Assembly: GCA_963781665.1 (NCBI GenBank)
Contig: CAWAGA010000002.1
Span: 558,001 to 622,000 of the forward strand
Origin: JAJYIW01 sp963781665
Lineage (GTDB): Bacteria > Chloroflexota > Anaerolineae > Anaerolineales > Anaerolineaceae
Reading direction: 5' to 3'
Length of the DNA stretch: 64,000 nucleotides
In this document: piece after piece, positions 16,486 to 25,093 of the stretch
How the letters are laid out: each line of letters begins with the position of its first letter
Position numbering within the stretch: position 1 is the stretch's first letter
Made by a program: the position numbers and the translations under genes
Notes under the pieces: model-generated
What the model was told of the DNA's origin: nothing
The model's database searches: none
Seen by the model: only the letters and a program-made list of their open reading frames with translations

Positions 16486-17169
16486 ATGGAACAATTTTTG
16501 AACGAAGACTTGACCCGCCAGGTAAAAGAAATCTTTGCCGACCTGCACGACCCAGTCGAGGTGGTGTTTTTCTCTGCGCAGGATGAAAGCAGCCAATATA
16601 TGCAAGAAACCCGCCAACTGCTCGAGGAAGTCACCGCCCTCTCAGACATTTTTACCCTCAGCGCCTACGACCTCGACGAAGACGCCGATCTGGCCCGGCA
16701 GTACAAAATCGACAAAGCCCCCGGTTTTGCCATCCTTGCCAAAAACGGCGACAGCCTCACCGATTTCGGCATCCGTTATTTTGGCATCCCAGCCGGGCAC
16801 GAATTTACCTCTCTGATCAACGACCTGATCATGGTATCCAGCCACAACTCGGCCCTCGCCGATGAAACTCGCCAGTTCTTGCAAGGCCTATCACAGCCGG
16901 TTCTACTGCAGGTATTCGTCACCCCAACCTGCCCTTACTGCCCGCGGGCGGTTGTTCTAGCTCACCAGATGGCCATGGAAAGCCCGCTGGTCGAGGCCGA
17001 AATGGTCAAATCGATGGAATTCTTCGACCTGGCAAACCAGTTTGGGGTCAGCGGAGTCCCGCATACGGTCATCAATTCGGGCGCCGGCAACATCATCGGG
17101 GCCGCCCCGGAAGATACCCTGATTGCAGAAATTCAGAAAGCAATTCTGGAACCAATCACTCAAGAATAA
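16486..17169 (+). CDS. Two-domain thioredoxin-fold protein (protein disulfide oxidoreductase-like)
   Basis: About 227 residues from the second of two close ATGs (the ATG at 16477 directly touches the AGAAAGG ribosome-binding site; 16486 gives better spacing). It has tandem thioredoxin folds as in archaeal/bacterial PDO and glutaredoxin-like proteins. The first domain (1-115) has lost its redox pair: the position after VEVVFFSAQ reads DESSQ. The second has VTPTCPYCPRAVVLA near residue 145 and the cis-Pro loop SGVPHTVI. It probably reduces or forms disulfides in the cytoplasm. It follows the ECF/anti-sigma pair by 55 bp and ends at a strong terminator, so a role in thiol-stress signalling is a reasonable inference. 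Confidence 0.85.
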   Translation: MEQFLNEDLTRQVKEIFADLHDPVEVVFFSAQDESSQYMQETRQLLEEVTALSDIFTLSAYDLDEDADLARQYKIDKAPGFAILAKNGDSLTDFGIRYFGIPAGHEFTSLINDLIMVSSHNSALADETRQFLQGLSQPVLLQVFVTPTCPYCPRAVVLAHQMAMESPLVEAEMVKSMEFFDLANQFGVSGVPHTVINSGAGNIIGAAPEDTLIAEIQKAILEPITQE

Positions 17170-17181
17170 CTCGAAATAGCG

Positions 17182-17220
17182 AAAAACACGAATGGGCAGA
17201 TCAAGCCCATTCGTGTTTTT
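17182..17220 (+). terminator. Rho-independent terminator
   Basis: A 16-bp stem (AAAAACACGAATGGGC with GCCCATTCGTGTTTTT) with loop AGATCAA. The A and T runs on both sides make it usable in both directions. It closes the selA-tsaD-sigma cluster. Confidence 0.9.
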
Positions 17221-17268
17221 CGGAAGAATTAGATCTGTTCCTGATAAGTAATCTTTAGAACGGGAAAA

Positions 17269-17688
17269 ATGGAAGCAAAAATAACCTGGAAAAATAAATT
17301 AGCCTTCGAAGGCACAGCCGGTTCTGGTTTCACCCTACCGCTCGACGGCCGTATCGGAAATGGTGGAGATGGTAGCGGTTTTTCACCCATGGAGCTGCTC
17401 CTGGTCGGACTGGCAGGCTGCACCGGAATGGATGTTATCGATATATTGCGCAAAAAACGCCAGGACGTGACCGGCTTTGAAGTCTCGGTGCAAGCCGAGC
17501 GCGCCGCCGACCACCCAAAGGTCTTCACGCACATCACCATCGAATACACCGTCAGCGGGCACGCCGTCGATCCCAAGGCTGTCGACCGGGCCATCGAGCT
17601 TTCAGTCGACAAATACTGCAGCGCATCTGCGATGCTGGCCAAAACGGCTGAGATCGAACACAAGGTCAATCTTCTAGAAGCAGCCTGA
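17269..17688 (+). CDS. OsmC family protein
   Basis: 139 residues. The OsmC fold is marked by GFSPMELLLVGLAGCTGMDVIDIL, with the peroxidatic Cys in LAGCTG, and by the resolving-Cys region VDKYCSASAMLAKTAEIEH. These proteins reduce organic hydroperoxides or act as redox-active homodimers in the cytoplasm; this one resembles the YhfA-type branch rather than Ohr. A second OsmC-family gene lies at 52686. It converges on the M23 gene, with 6 bp between stops. Confidence 0.9.
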   Translation: MEAKITWKNKLAFEGTAGSGFTLPLDGRIGNGGDGSGFSPMELLLVGLAGCTGMDVIDILRKKRQDVTGFEVSVQAERAADHPKVFTHITIEYTVSGHAVDPKAVDRAIELSVDKYCSASAMLAKTAEIEHKVNLLEAA

Positions 17689-17694
17689 TTTGCC

Positions 17695-19188
17695 TCATCT
17701 TCCGGCTTGGATGTTCGTGCCGGCATCCGAGCAGGTGCAGGCGGTGACGACCTGGCCGCCTTTGACCAGGGTGCCCTGGTAGGCATCGCTGCCGTAATGA
17801 GCGATCCAACCATCCAGGTCAAAAGGCAGCGTACCGCCCGCCGGGACCCACTCGCCGTTGTATTTACGGGCGATGTGGACGTGGGTGCCGGTGGCCTCGC
17901 CCCCCTCGCAGGAGGGATGACCAATGGGGTCGCCAGTGCTCAGCTTATCTCCGACCACAGCCCGACCGTCAGTGGCAATATGCAGGTAGAAAACTACCCA
18001 ACCGGTCCGCTCATTCCCATCTCCATCTAAATCCAGAACCACCACTCCCTCATCCGTGCGAACGACCTCCCCGCTGGCAACGGCTGTTACCCATAGAGAA
18101 GATGGGACGCATCCACCGGCGATCGAAGGCGGCGCAAAATCGAGGGAGGTTAACGGTGCGCCATGGCCCCAATTGGTGTGCGGTCCGCCGGTAAATGCCC
18201 AGACCTGCCCGGGTTTGAACGGCAACGTGAAAGCAGGTTGGTTCAGGTTCCCCGGGATCAAGGCGGGGATCGAACTGTCCCAGGGGTCGCCGAACAAGCT
18301 GCGGTAGACGCTCGCCAGACCATCCTCACCGACCGTCTTCAAGTAGGTATTGTAATCGTAGAGAGATGAGAAATAATTCTGGAGCGCGACTGTCGCCGCA
18401 TTTTGCCAGGGATCGGTGCGTTCGAGAGTGCCATCCAGGTGGGTGAAAGCGGTCAACTGGCCGATCTGATAGCAGTAATAACCGTTATTGAGCAGGTTCG
18501 CGGCCCAGTTAAGCTGCATGTACAGGCCCTTATGGGCCTGGTCGCGATAACCCAAAGGATAATCAAGTGCGCTCATCGAAACATCTCCCAGGCTCAATCC
18601 TCCGGCCTGATATTCTAACAGCGCCAGCAGCAAGCGCGGGCTGACGCTGTAATTGAGGGCAATGTAATCGATGATCTCGCCGGCAGTCCGGGTACCATTG
18701 AAGGCATATTCTGAATAATTTCGGAGCCAGCCCGGGTGAGCCATGATGAACGCCTGGGTGTCGAAACCGGTCTGGGCCGGCCCATCGACGAACAGGCTGT
18801 CGGGGATAATCTGGAAGCTCGGCCCCCAGAGAGCCATGTAGTAGATCGGAATCTTCATCGGCATGCCCGGCGGTAAGGTCGTTACTTCACCCGGGATGGA
18901 TAGATTGGCCTGGCGAATCTGGTCGACTGTGGTGTTGAAACGCACCGCCAGAACGGGCAGGGTATCTCCGCTTTGAACGTTATAATCGACCAGCTCACCA
19001 GGCTGGTAGTGGGGGCGCTGCGGAAATGCGCTCGCAGCTGTTGGGGAAGGGGCTGTGGTGGGCGTGGAGGTTAGTAGAATCAGACCTGAACCAACGGCCT
19101 GGGGCAGGCAGCCGCTGGATGCAGCCAGGAGCACGACCGGCATAGCCAGCCGGATGAAGACGCGAGTTACCGTTATGTTCAAATGCAT
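17695..19188 (-). CDS. LysM/M23 lipoprotein, third of three tandem paralogues
   Basis: 497 residues with lipobox AASSGC, a Pro/Thr linker, and a LysM domain (about 67-115, VDYNVQSGDTLPVLAVRFN). A middle helical region of about 200 residues includes SPRLLLALLEYQAGGL. The C-terminal M23/LytM peptidase domain (about 340-475) has zinc ligands in GGPHTNWG, SLDFAPP and THVHIARKYNG, all retained, so it may be an active peptidoglycan endopeptidase at the outer membrane face. Two homologues lie directly upstream in the same orientation. The 139-bp gap to the next gene suggests it may have its own promoter. Confidence 0.88.
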   Translation of the reverse strand: MHLNITVTRVFIRLAMPVVLLAASSGCLPQAVGSGLILLTSTPTTAPSPTAASAFPQRPHYQPGELVDYNVQSGDTLPVLAVRFNTTVDQIRQANLSIPGEVTTLPPGMPMKIPIYYMALWGPSFQIIPDSLFVDGPAQTGFDTQAFIMAHPGWLRNYSEYAFNGTRTAGEIIDYIALNYSVSPRLLLALLEYQAGGLSLGDVSMSALDYPLGYRDQAHKGLYMQLNWAANLLNNGYYCYQIGQLTAFTHLDGTLERTDPWQNAATVALQNYFSSLYDYNTYLKTVGEDGLASVYRSLFGDPWDSSIPALIPGNLNQPAFTLPFKPGQVWAFTGGPHTNWGHGAPLTSLDFAPPSIAGGCVPSSLWVTAVASGEVVRTDEGVVVLDLDGDGNERTGWVVFYLHIATDGRAVVGDKLSTGDPIGHPSCEGGEATGTHVHIARKYNGEWVPAGGTLPFDLDGWIAHYGSDAYQGTLVKGGQVVTACTCSDAGTNIQAGR

Positions 19189-19327
19189 ATATCTTTAGGT
19201 TCTACCTTTAATAAAGCCTGGATTGAGAACTAGTTTTGCTGGGCGCAGCTGATAGGGGTAAGCAGAGAATATGAATATCGGTTGATATCCCATGGACTTG
19301 CATTGATGAATCCCAGGCCGTGGCTAG

Positions 19328-21022
19328 TTATTCGGATTTGGTTTCGGGCGCATAATTAAAGGTCTCGGGAGAACCGTTGGGCATGGCAGTAACAACCTGG
19401 TCGCCCTTGGTCAATGACCCTTGATATTGGGCCTCACCGGCGTGAGCCGTCCAGCCGTTCATCTCGAAGGGGATGGCGCCGTCGGCCAGAATCCACTCGC
19501 CATTATACTTGCGGGCGATATGGACATTCACACCAGTGGCAACGCCGCCGTCGCAGGAAGGGTGTCCGATATGATCGCCGACGTCGACCCGGCTCCCGTT
19601 TGCCACCATGCCCTGCGGTGCAATATGCATGTAGAGCAGCGTCCAACCGGTCTGCTCAAATCCGTCACCGTCGAGATCGATGACCACCTGGTTGTTAGCA
19701 GCCCGTACCACCACGCCGGTAGCTGAGGCATCTACCCATTCAGTAGAAACATAACAGCCACCGGTCATACTGGGAGGGGCAAAATCGAGTGCTGCCCAGG
19801 CACCGGCCGCCCCAAAGGCGGCATGCGGACCGCCGCTGAAGCTCCATTGAATGCCGGGGTCGAAGGGCAGTTCCAACTCTGGTTGGGTCAAGGTTGCCGG
19901 GAAAAGCGGCTCGATCGTCTGGGCCCGCACCCAGGGATTACCAAACATACGCTCGAACAAAGCCGGAAAACTGTTCGAATCTTGAGGATTCAAAGCGCCT
20001 GCCCAGCGCGGCAGATCGTACATATCGGCAAAAAGGTACTGGAGGGCAACGCTTCCGGCATTCAGATCCGGCGCTAACCGCAAGGTACTCTTATCTGGGA
20101 AGGTCACCTCGACCACAGAGCCATCACGCCAGCCATAATAACCCTGTGAAAGCTGGCTGACGATCCAACTCATTTGTTGGTAGAGGCCTTTATGGTTCAG
20201 TTCGACGTAGCCCATGGGGTAATCGGTTTCGGCCAGGTTTGCCGGCTGGCCCAACACCCAATGAGATTTGAACTCCAATAATGCCAGCAGCAGGCGAGGG
20301 TTGACCGAGAATTCGGTAGCGACGCGCTTGATGACATCTATTCCGGTAGTCATTCCGGTTGAACCGAGGAATTCACTGTAACTGTTCAGGTATCCGCCGG
20401 CATTCTTGACGTAAGCTGCCACGTCAAAATCGACCGCGGAGGGAGAGAAGACGATTTCACTGTCAGGGATAATATGGGTCGACGAAGACGTGTCGTACAG
20501 TTTGCGATTAATAACCAACAGCTGGTTAGGTGAGATCAGTCCCTCACTCGGGATGGGGTCGGCCGAGGTAATGTCTTCAGGGTTGACACCGAAGCGCAGG
20601 GTCAGCGCATGGAGCGAGTCCCCCGCCTGGGTGTAGTAGAAATAGGGGATGCTACTGGTCGGGCTGGGGCTGGGAACAGGGCTGGGAACAGCTGTATCCA
20701 ATGGTTGGGGGGTCATCCCTGGCAGCAGTCCGGCGATCAGTTGGGTGGTTTCAAATGCCTGGGTTTGCACCGCCGCGGTCGTGACCTGGTTTTCAGGTGT
20801 GATGGACTGCTGTGCTGTGACGGTTGCCACCAGGTGGGTCTGGTCGGCGGCTGAGGGAAGCGGTGGAGCACTGGCCAGGCTGTAAATGCCAGAACAGGCC
20901 AGGATGGCGATGATCAATGCCACGATGGCTAATCTGATGTCTCGTAGAAGATGGCGCCGCCTAGCGGTGGATCTGGTTCTCCGCCGTGCTGCGGTCATCC
21001 CATGCCTCAAGCTTTGTTCCAT
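19328..21022 (-). CDS. LysM/M23 family protein, second paralogue, with altered zinc motif
   Basis: 564 residues. The N-terminus is very basic (HGMTAARRRTRSTARRR) before a membrane segment at about 30-50 (AIVALIIAILACSG), giving either a signal anchor or a lipobox at LAC. LysM (YYTQAGDSLHALTLRFG) lies near 125, the conserved helical region (NPRLLLALLEFK) in the middle, and the M23 domain at the C-terminus. GGPHAAFG and ALDFAPPS keep the first ligands, but the HxH pair reads GVNVHIARKYNG: the first His is Asn (codon AAT). Catalysis is therefore doubtful and it may only bind peptidoglycan. The start overlaps the end of the first paralogue by 62 bp; an internal ATG at 20998 is also possible. Confidence 0.85.
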   Translation of the reverse strand: MEQSLRHGMTAARRRTRSTARRRHLLRDIRLAIVALIIAILACSGIYSLASAPPLPSAADQTHLVATVTAQQSITPENQVTTAAVQTQAFETTQLIAGLLPGMTPQPLDTAVPSPVPSPSPTSSIPYFYYTQAGDSLHALTLRFGVNPEDITSADPIPSEGLISPNQLLVINRKLYDTSSSTHIIPDSEIVFSPSAVDFDVAAYVKNAGGYLNSYSEFLGSTGMTTGIDVIKRVATEFSVNPRLLLALLEFKSHWVLGQPANLAETDYPMGYVELNHKGLYQQMSWIVSQLSQGYYGWRDGSVVEVTFPDKSTLRLAPDLNAGSVALQYLFADMYDLPRWAGALNPQDSNSFPALFERMFGNPWVRAQTIEPLFPATLTQPELELPFDPGIQWSFSGGPHAAFGAAGAWAALDFAPPSMTGGCYVSTEWVDASATGVVVRAANNQVVIDLDGDGFEQTGWTLLYMHIAPQGMVANGSRVDVGDHIGHPSCDGGVATGVNVHIARKYNGEWILADGAIPFEMNGWTAHAGEAQYQGSLTKGDQVVTAMPNGSPETFNYAPETKSE

Positions 21023-22466
21023 CTCGGGTCAGGAATCCATTGTATTCCACGCCTGTGCCGGAAGAAATCCAGCCATCCAAATTGAAGGGTAATTGTCCAT
21101 CCGCCGGGATCCATTCACCATTATACCGCCGTGCCAGGTGTGTGTGGGTGCCATTCGAGACACCCCCCTCGCACGATGGGTGGCCGATACGGTCGCCTGC
21201 AGCGACCTGTGTGCCAACCGCAACCCGTTCGTGGGTATCGATGTGCATGTAAAGCACCGTCCAACCGGTTTGTTCAATGCCATCTCCGTCCAGGTCCTCG
21301 ACTACCTCGCCGTGGTCGGAGCGTACGATCTCGCCCGGTGCGACAGCCACCACCCAGGCGTCGCTCAACACGCAGCCCAGGGCCTCTCCGGGAGGGGCGA
21401 AATCGAGGGCAGCCCAGGCCGAGCCAGAGCCCCAGCCACCGTGCGGACCACCGGTAAAGGACCACACCGCACCCGGTTCGAAGGGAAGCTGCATGGGCGG
21501 TTGTTCCAATCCAGCCGGGAGGAGCGGCTCGATGGCGTAATCAAAAGGATAACCAAACAAGGCCTGGTAGGTGGCAAACAAGCCGGATTCGGTAACCGCC
21601 TGCTCCCAACCTGCCTTGCCATAAAAAAGCGACATCATATACTGCACGCCTACCGTCCCGGCATTCAAAGTTGGCGCCAGCGGAATGGCTGAATTATCTG
21701 CCAGGATTACGCTGAAAATGCCGTTGACTCGCCACAGGTAATAGCCCCGATTCAGGCTGTCGGCAACGAATGCAAGCTGTTTATAGAGACCTTTGCGGTT
21801 CGAGTCGAAATATTGGAGCGGATAATCGATCGTTTTGGGGTCAGGCGCTGCCTCTGTGACCCAACTACTCTGGTATTCGAGCACCGCCAGAAGCAGGCGC
21901 GGGTTGACCGAAAAATCACGGGCAACCCGGGCGAGGATAGCCGGACCGCTCGTGGTCTCACCTTCCACATCACCGGAATATTGGGCCAGGTAGCCGGCAT
22001 ATTGGTCAGCAAAGGCAGTCACATCGAAACCGGCTGCCGCCGGGCTGTTGACCAGCTCGGAGTCGGGGATGATCTTGAAATCTGGCCCGGGCGGTTCGGG
22101 CGGCGGCGCCGGGATGTCGAGGGCTTCGCCCACGTTGATGTGGTCAGGGTCGGCCAGATTGTTGGCTGCTACCAGGTCATCTATCGAAACACTGAATAGG
22201 AGGGCAATTTTGCCCAACGAATCGCCGGATTGGACGGTGTAAGTTTCCTGGGTGGTGCGGGGGGTGGGCAGGTCGTGAGGGAGGTCGGGGGTTGGCGTCA
22301 AAGCAGGGGTGCCGGGCGCTCGGGTTGCGTAGAACGGTGGCTGGGTGATGACGCGTGAGGTCGCAGTCGGCACAGCGGACGGCACGACGTACAGGCTGGA
22401 AGGCTGAGCTGGCCGACTGCAGCCTGCTAAGCCAAGAACCAGGATCAACAAGAAGAGCTTACGCAT
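20961..22466 (-). CDS. LysM/M23 lipoprotein, first of three tandem paralogues
   Basis: 501 residues from the ATG at 22466, which puts Arg2-Lys3 just before the hydrophobic run and lipobox GLAGC. A longer frame to 22520 lacks a better signal. LysM (TYTVQSGDSLGKIALLFSV) lies near 80, the conserved region VNPRLLLAVLEYQSSW in the middle, and the C-terminal M23 domain has GGPHGGWG, ALDFAPP and THTHLARRYNG intact. It is probably an active endopeptidase or amidase activator on the cell surface. It overlaps the second paralogue, so the two are translationally linked. Confidence 0.88.
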   Translation of the reverse strand: MRKLFLLILVLGLAGCSRPAQPSSLYVVPSAVPTATSRVITQPPFYATRAPGTPALTPTPDLPHDLPTPRTTQETYTVQSGDSLGKIALLFSVSIDDLVAANNLADPDHINVGEALDIPAPPPEPPGPDFKIIPDSELVNSPAAAGFDVTAFADQYAGYLAQYSGDVEGETTSGPAILARVARDFSVNPRLLLAVLEYQSSWVTEAAPDPKTIDYPLQYFDSNRKGLYKQLAFVADSLNRGYYLWRVNGIFSVILADNSAIPLAPTLNAGTVGVQYMMSLFYGKAGWEQAVTESGLFATYQALFGYPFDYAIEPLLPAGLEQPPMQLPFEPGAVWSFTGGPHGGWGSGSAWAALDFAPPGEALGCVLSDAWVVAVAPGEIVRSDHGEVVEDLDGDGIEQTGWTVLYMHIDTHERVAVGTQVAAGDRIGHPSCEGGVSNGTHTHLARRYNGEWIPADGQLPFNLDGWISSGTGVEYNGFLTRDGTKLEAWDDRSTAENQIHR

Positions 22467-22681
22467 CCAGCCAACCACTGGTAAATGGTCAATGAGTTTA
22501 CTCCTTCGGTCTCCATCCAATCGTTTCGCTCCTTGATATCTTTTCAGTCAGATTAGCTGCTATGTCAACTCAAATTTCATCGGTTCCACCCATGCCGCGC
22601 TACCGGCACATCATTTGGGGTGTTTTTTTTATTTCATTCCAGTGTTTATCCAATTTATGTGAGGTACCCAATCATCCTTCG

Positions 22682-23023
22682 TTAATTAAATCTGAACGGC
22701 ATTGGGCGACCGCCGATCACGTGCAAGTGCAAATGAAAGACGGATTGTCCGGCATCCCGGCCGGTGTTGATCACCAGTCGATAACCGGACGCCGCAATCC
22801 CCTTGTCGCTGGCCATCTGCCTCCCTACCAGGAGCAAGTGGCCCAGCAGGGCCTGGTCGGCTTCTTCGGCTTCGTCCAGCGAGGAAATGTGGCGGTTGGG
22901 CACGACCAAAACGTGCACCGGAGTGATCGGGTGTGCATCATCGAAAGCGGTCACCTGATCGTCCTGAAATAATATTTCTCCTGGGGCTTTACCCGTTAAT
23001 ATCATACAGAAAATACAATTCAT
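22682..23023 (-). CDS. HIT family (HinT-like) nucleotide-binding protein
   Basis: 113 residues with the complete HINT fold: CIFCMILTGK at the N-terminus (zinc-type CxxC), ILFQDDQVTAFDDAHPITPVHVLVVPNRHI in the middle, and the histidine triad HLHLHVIGGR at the C-terminus. HinT proteins hydrolyse adenosine phosphoramidates. It is divergent from the histidine kinase gene; the 180-bp gap holds AT-rich promoter-like sequence including TATAAT at about 23036. Confidence 0.95.
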   Translation of the reverse strand: MNCIFCMILTGKAPGEILFQDDQVTAFDDAHPITPVHVLVVPNRHISSLDEAEEADQALLGHLLLVGRQMASDKGIAASGYRLVINTGRDAGQSVFHLHLHVIGGRPMPFRFN

Positions 23024-23206
23024 ATTAATAAGCTATAATTTAATAACGAATAATTCGAACAGAATGCATGACCCAAATACAAAGAAGGACAAAGGTTTAT
23101 CCATTTTACAATAAAAACGGCGATTGCAATCGGCTTACCCAAATTCTTAACTTGATTCGCAACATTCACCATATCCGCAGTTACTCAAAAAGAATCTGTG
23201 ATAATT

Positions 23207-24445
23207 ATGAAAGAAAACAGTCCCGGCCAATATTTGGAACGCTTGTTAGAAATCAGCCAAAATTTAAGCGCTGGTCCCGAATTGGAACCGTTCCTGCAAT
23301 CAGTTTGCGCTGCTGCTTCCGACCTCGTTGGCTGGAAGAGCAGCTCGATCCTCTTTTTCGACGAAAACTACCGCGCCCTCAGGTTTGCTGCCGGTCCCTG
23401 GTCAATCTCAGAACCCTCCAGGACTTTCAAAATCTCCATCGAAAAGAGCCTGGCCGGATGGGTTTATAAACACGCTCAAGCTGCTATAGTGCAAGATGCG
23501 TGCCAGGACCCCCGGGTCTACCATCCGCTGAAGGATGAGCCAGATTTCGAAACTGGCTCGATTGTCGCCTTCCCGCTACTATATAACGGCGAACCAAACG
23601 GAGTTTTAGAGGCGGTGAGCGATCAAGCAGGTGATCTCTGCAGCCCAGAAGACATCCAGGTGCTCCAGATCCTGGCAGCACAGGCAGCAGTCGCCCTGCA
23701 AAACGCCCTCGTCCTGGAAAAGGCCCGGGATGCTTACGAACAGATCGTCGAACTAGATCAGATGAAGTCAGACTTCATTGCCATCACTTCTCACGAACTG
23801 CGCACCCCCCTGGGACTCATCCTGGGCCATGCTACATTTATCCGCGAATTCGTGTCGAATGAACAGGGCGAGGAAATGGACGTGGTCATACGCAGCGCGC
23901 TGCGGTTGAAAGAGATCATCGAAGAATTCTCCAATGTCGAGAATTTTAAGAGCGGGATGGCCCGCCTGCGGTTGCGGCAGGTAGACGTGCCCCGCTTCGT
24001 GCAGGAGATCGTCGATTCGTTCGAGGAAACCGCCCGGCAAAAAAACATCAATATGAAAACCGACCTGGCTAAAATCACATTGAGTATGGAACTAGACCCT
24101 GAGAAAATCGGAATGGCCCTCAACAATCTCATCAAGAATGCCTTAACCTTCACCAATCCGGGAGGGCACGTGTTGATCCGGGCTGACCGCATCCGCAGCG
24201 GCGTGCGCATCTCGGTATCCGATAACGGCATTGGGGTGCCTGCCCGGGATATCAAGAAACTGTTCGAACGGTTTTACCAGGTTGAATCGCACCTGACCCG
24301 GCGGCATGGCGGCCTGGGGCTGGGGTTGTCGATTGCCAGGGATATGATCGAGCTGCACGGAGGCCGCATCTGGGCTGAAAGCGTTGAAGGCCACGGCAGC
24401 CGCATATCCTTCACCCTGCCGGTCAAGGAATCGACCGCCAGCTAA
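23207..24445 (+). CDS. GAF-domain sensor histidine kinase
   Basis: 412 residues from the ATG at 23207. An N-terminal GAF domain (about 15-165) is followed by a coiled linker, the HisKA dimerisation helix with phospho-acceptor in ITSHELRTPLGLIL near 190, and the HATPase domain: N box NNLIKNALTF, G1 SDNGIGVP, F box FERFYQ, G2 GGLGLGLSIA. There is no membrane segment, so it senses a cytoplasmic signal through GAF. No response regulator gene is adjacent, so it is an orphan kinase. Confidence 0.93.
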   Translation: MKENSPGQYLERLLEISQNLSAGPELEPFLQSVCAAASDLVGWKSSSILFFDENYRALRFAAGPWSISEPSRTFKISIEKSLAGWVYKHAQAAIVQDACQDPRVYHPLKDEPDFETGSIVAFPLLYNGEPNGVLEAVSDQAGDLCSPEDIQVLQILAAQAAVALQNALVLEKARDAYEQIVELDQMKSDFIAITSHELRTPLGLILGHATFIREFVSNEQGEEMDVVIRSALRLKEIIEEFSNVENFKSGMARLRLRQVDVPRFVQEIVDSFEETARQKNINMKTDLAKITLSMELDPEKIGMALNNLIKNALTFTNPGGHVLIRADRIRSGVRISVSDNGIGVPARDIKKLFERFYQVESHLTRRHGGLGLGLSIARDMIELHGGRIWAESVEGHGSRISFTLPVKESTAS

Positions 24446-24670
24446 CCATGGTTGGCCATCCGCCCTCATTTTTTAGCTATCAGCACAGATAATATCAGGT
24501 CCGCACCTGGCGCGTGCGTGCTAAAATAACAATACAAGATTAACGCAATCGCTGATTGAAAAAAAACGGTAGACGGTCATACCCTTGAACCTGGTGATGA
24601 CAGCAGCGAATACCTGAGAACTGATTGCTACTAACGGATTTCTGAATGCTTTTTGTAGGAGGTAAATAAA

Positions 24671-24886
24671 ATGAGATGGCGTCGTTGGGGTGGCATGCGG
24701 CGAGGTGGATTTGGGGGACCAGGCCCTTATGGTGGTTGGGGACGGATGGGGGGTTGGGGGCGGATGGGCGGTTGGGGATTTCGCCGCCGGGGTATGGGCT
24801 GCTTGCCTTGCTGCAGCCTGGTGCTGGTCTTGCCATTGATAGCTGTGGCAGCCCTGGCTTTCTCTTGGGCCGTGCACTTCATATAA
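24671..24886 (+). CDS. Tiny Gly/Trp/Arg-rich protein with one membrane segment
   Basis: 71 residues. GTAGGAGGTAAATAAA before the ATG is one of the strongest ribosome-binding sites in the window. Residues 1-40 are Gly, Trp, Arg and Met only with few exceptions, with GGWGRMGGWGRMGGWG repeats. A Cys cluster GCLPCCS follows, then a hydrophobic helix (about 49-69). I do not recognise a family. The N-in topology with a basic tail suggests a small membrane-anchored protein. It stands alone and ends before a bidirectional terminator. Confidence 0.65.
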   Translation: MRWRRWGGMRRGGFGGPGPYGGWGRMGGWGRMGGWGFRRRGMGCLPCCSLVLVLPLIAVAALAFSWAVHFI

Positions 24887-24946
24887 TAGAATAATATCCC
24901 ATGCAGCTCGTATCATCGAATTCCCCGAATTAGAATTATTTAAAAT

Positions 24947-24990
24947 AATAAATAAACCCGTTGGAAACAGCTCAACGGGTTTATTTATTA
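24947..24990. terminator. Bidirectional rho-independent terminator
   Basis: A stem of AATAAATAAACCCGTTG with its complement CAACGGGTTTATTTATT around loop GAAACAGCT. A/T runs on both sides serve the small plus-strand gene and the minus-strand lipoprotein gene at 25094. Confidence 0.85.
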
Positions 24991-25093
24991 TAAAAATTTC
25001 TCAACCGTCTTTATTCGTCGTTAATATGTCTAATGTTAATTGGCATTTCACCCTATTCAATCTTCGAATTGTGAACGTTCTTCTTTTGTGCAA

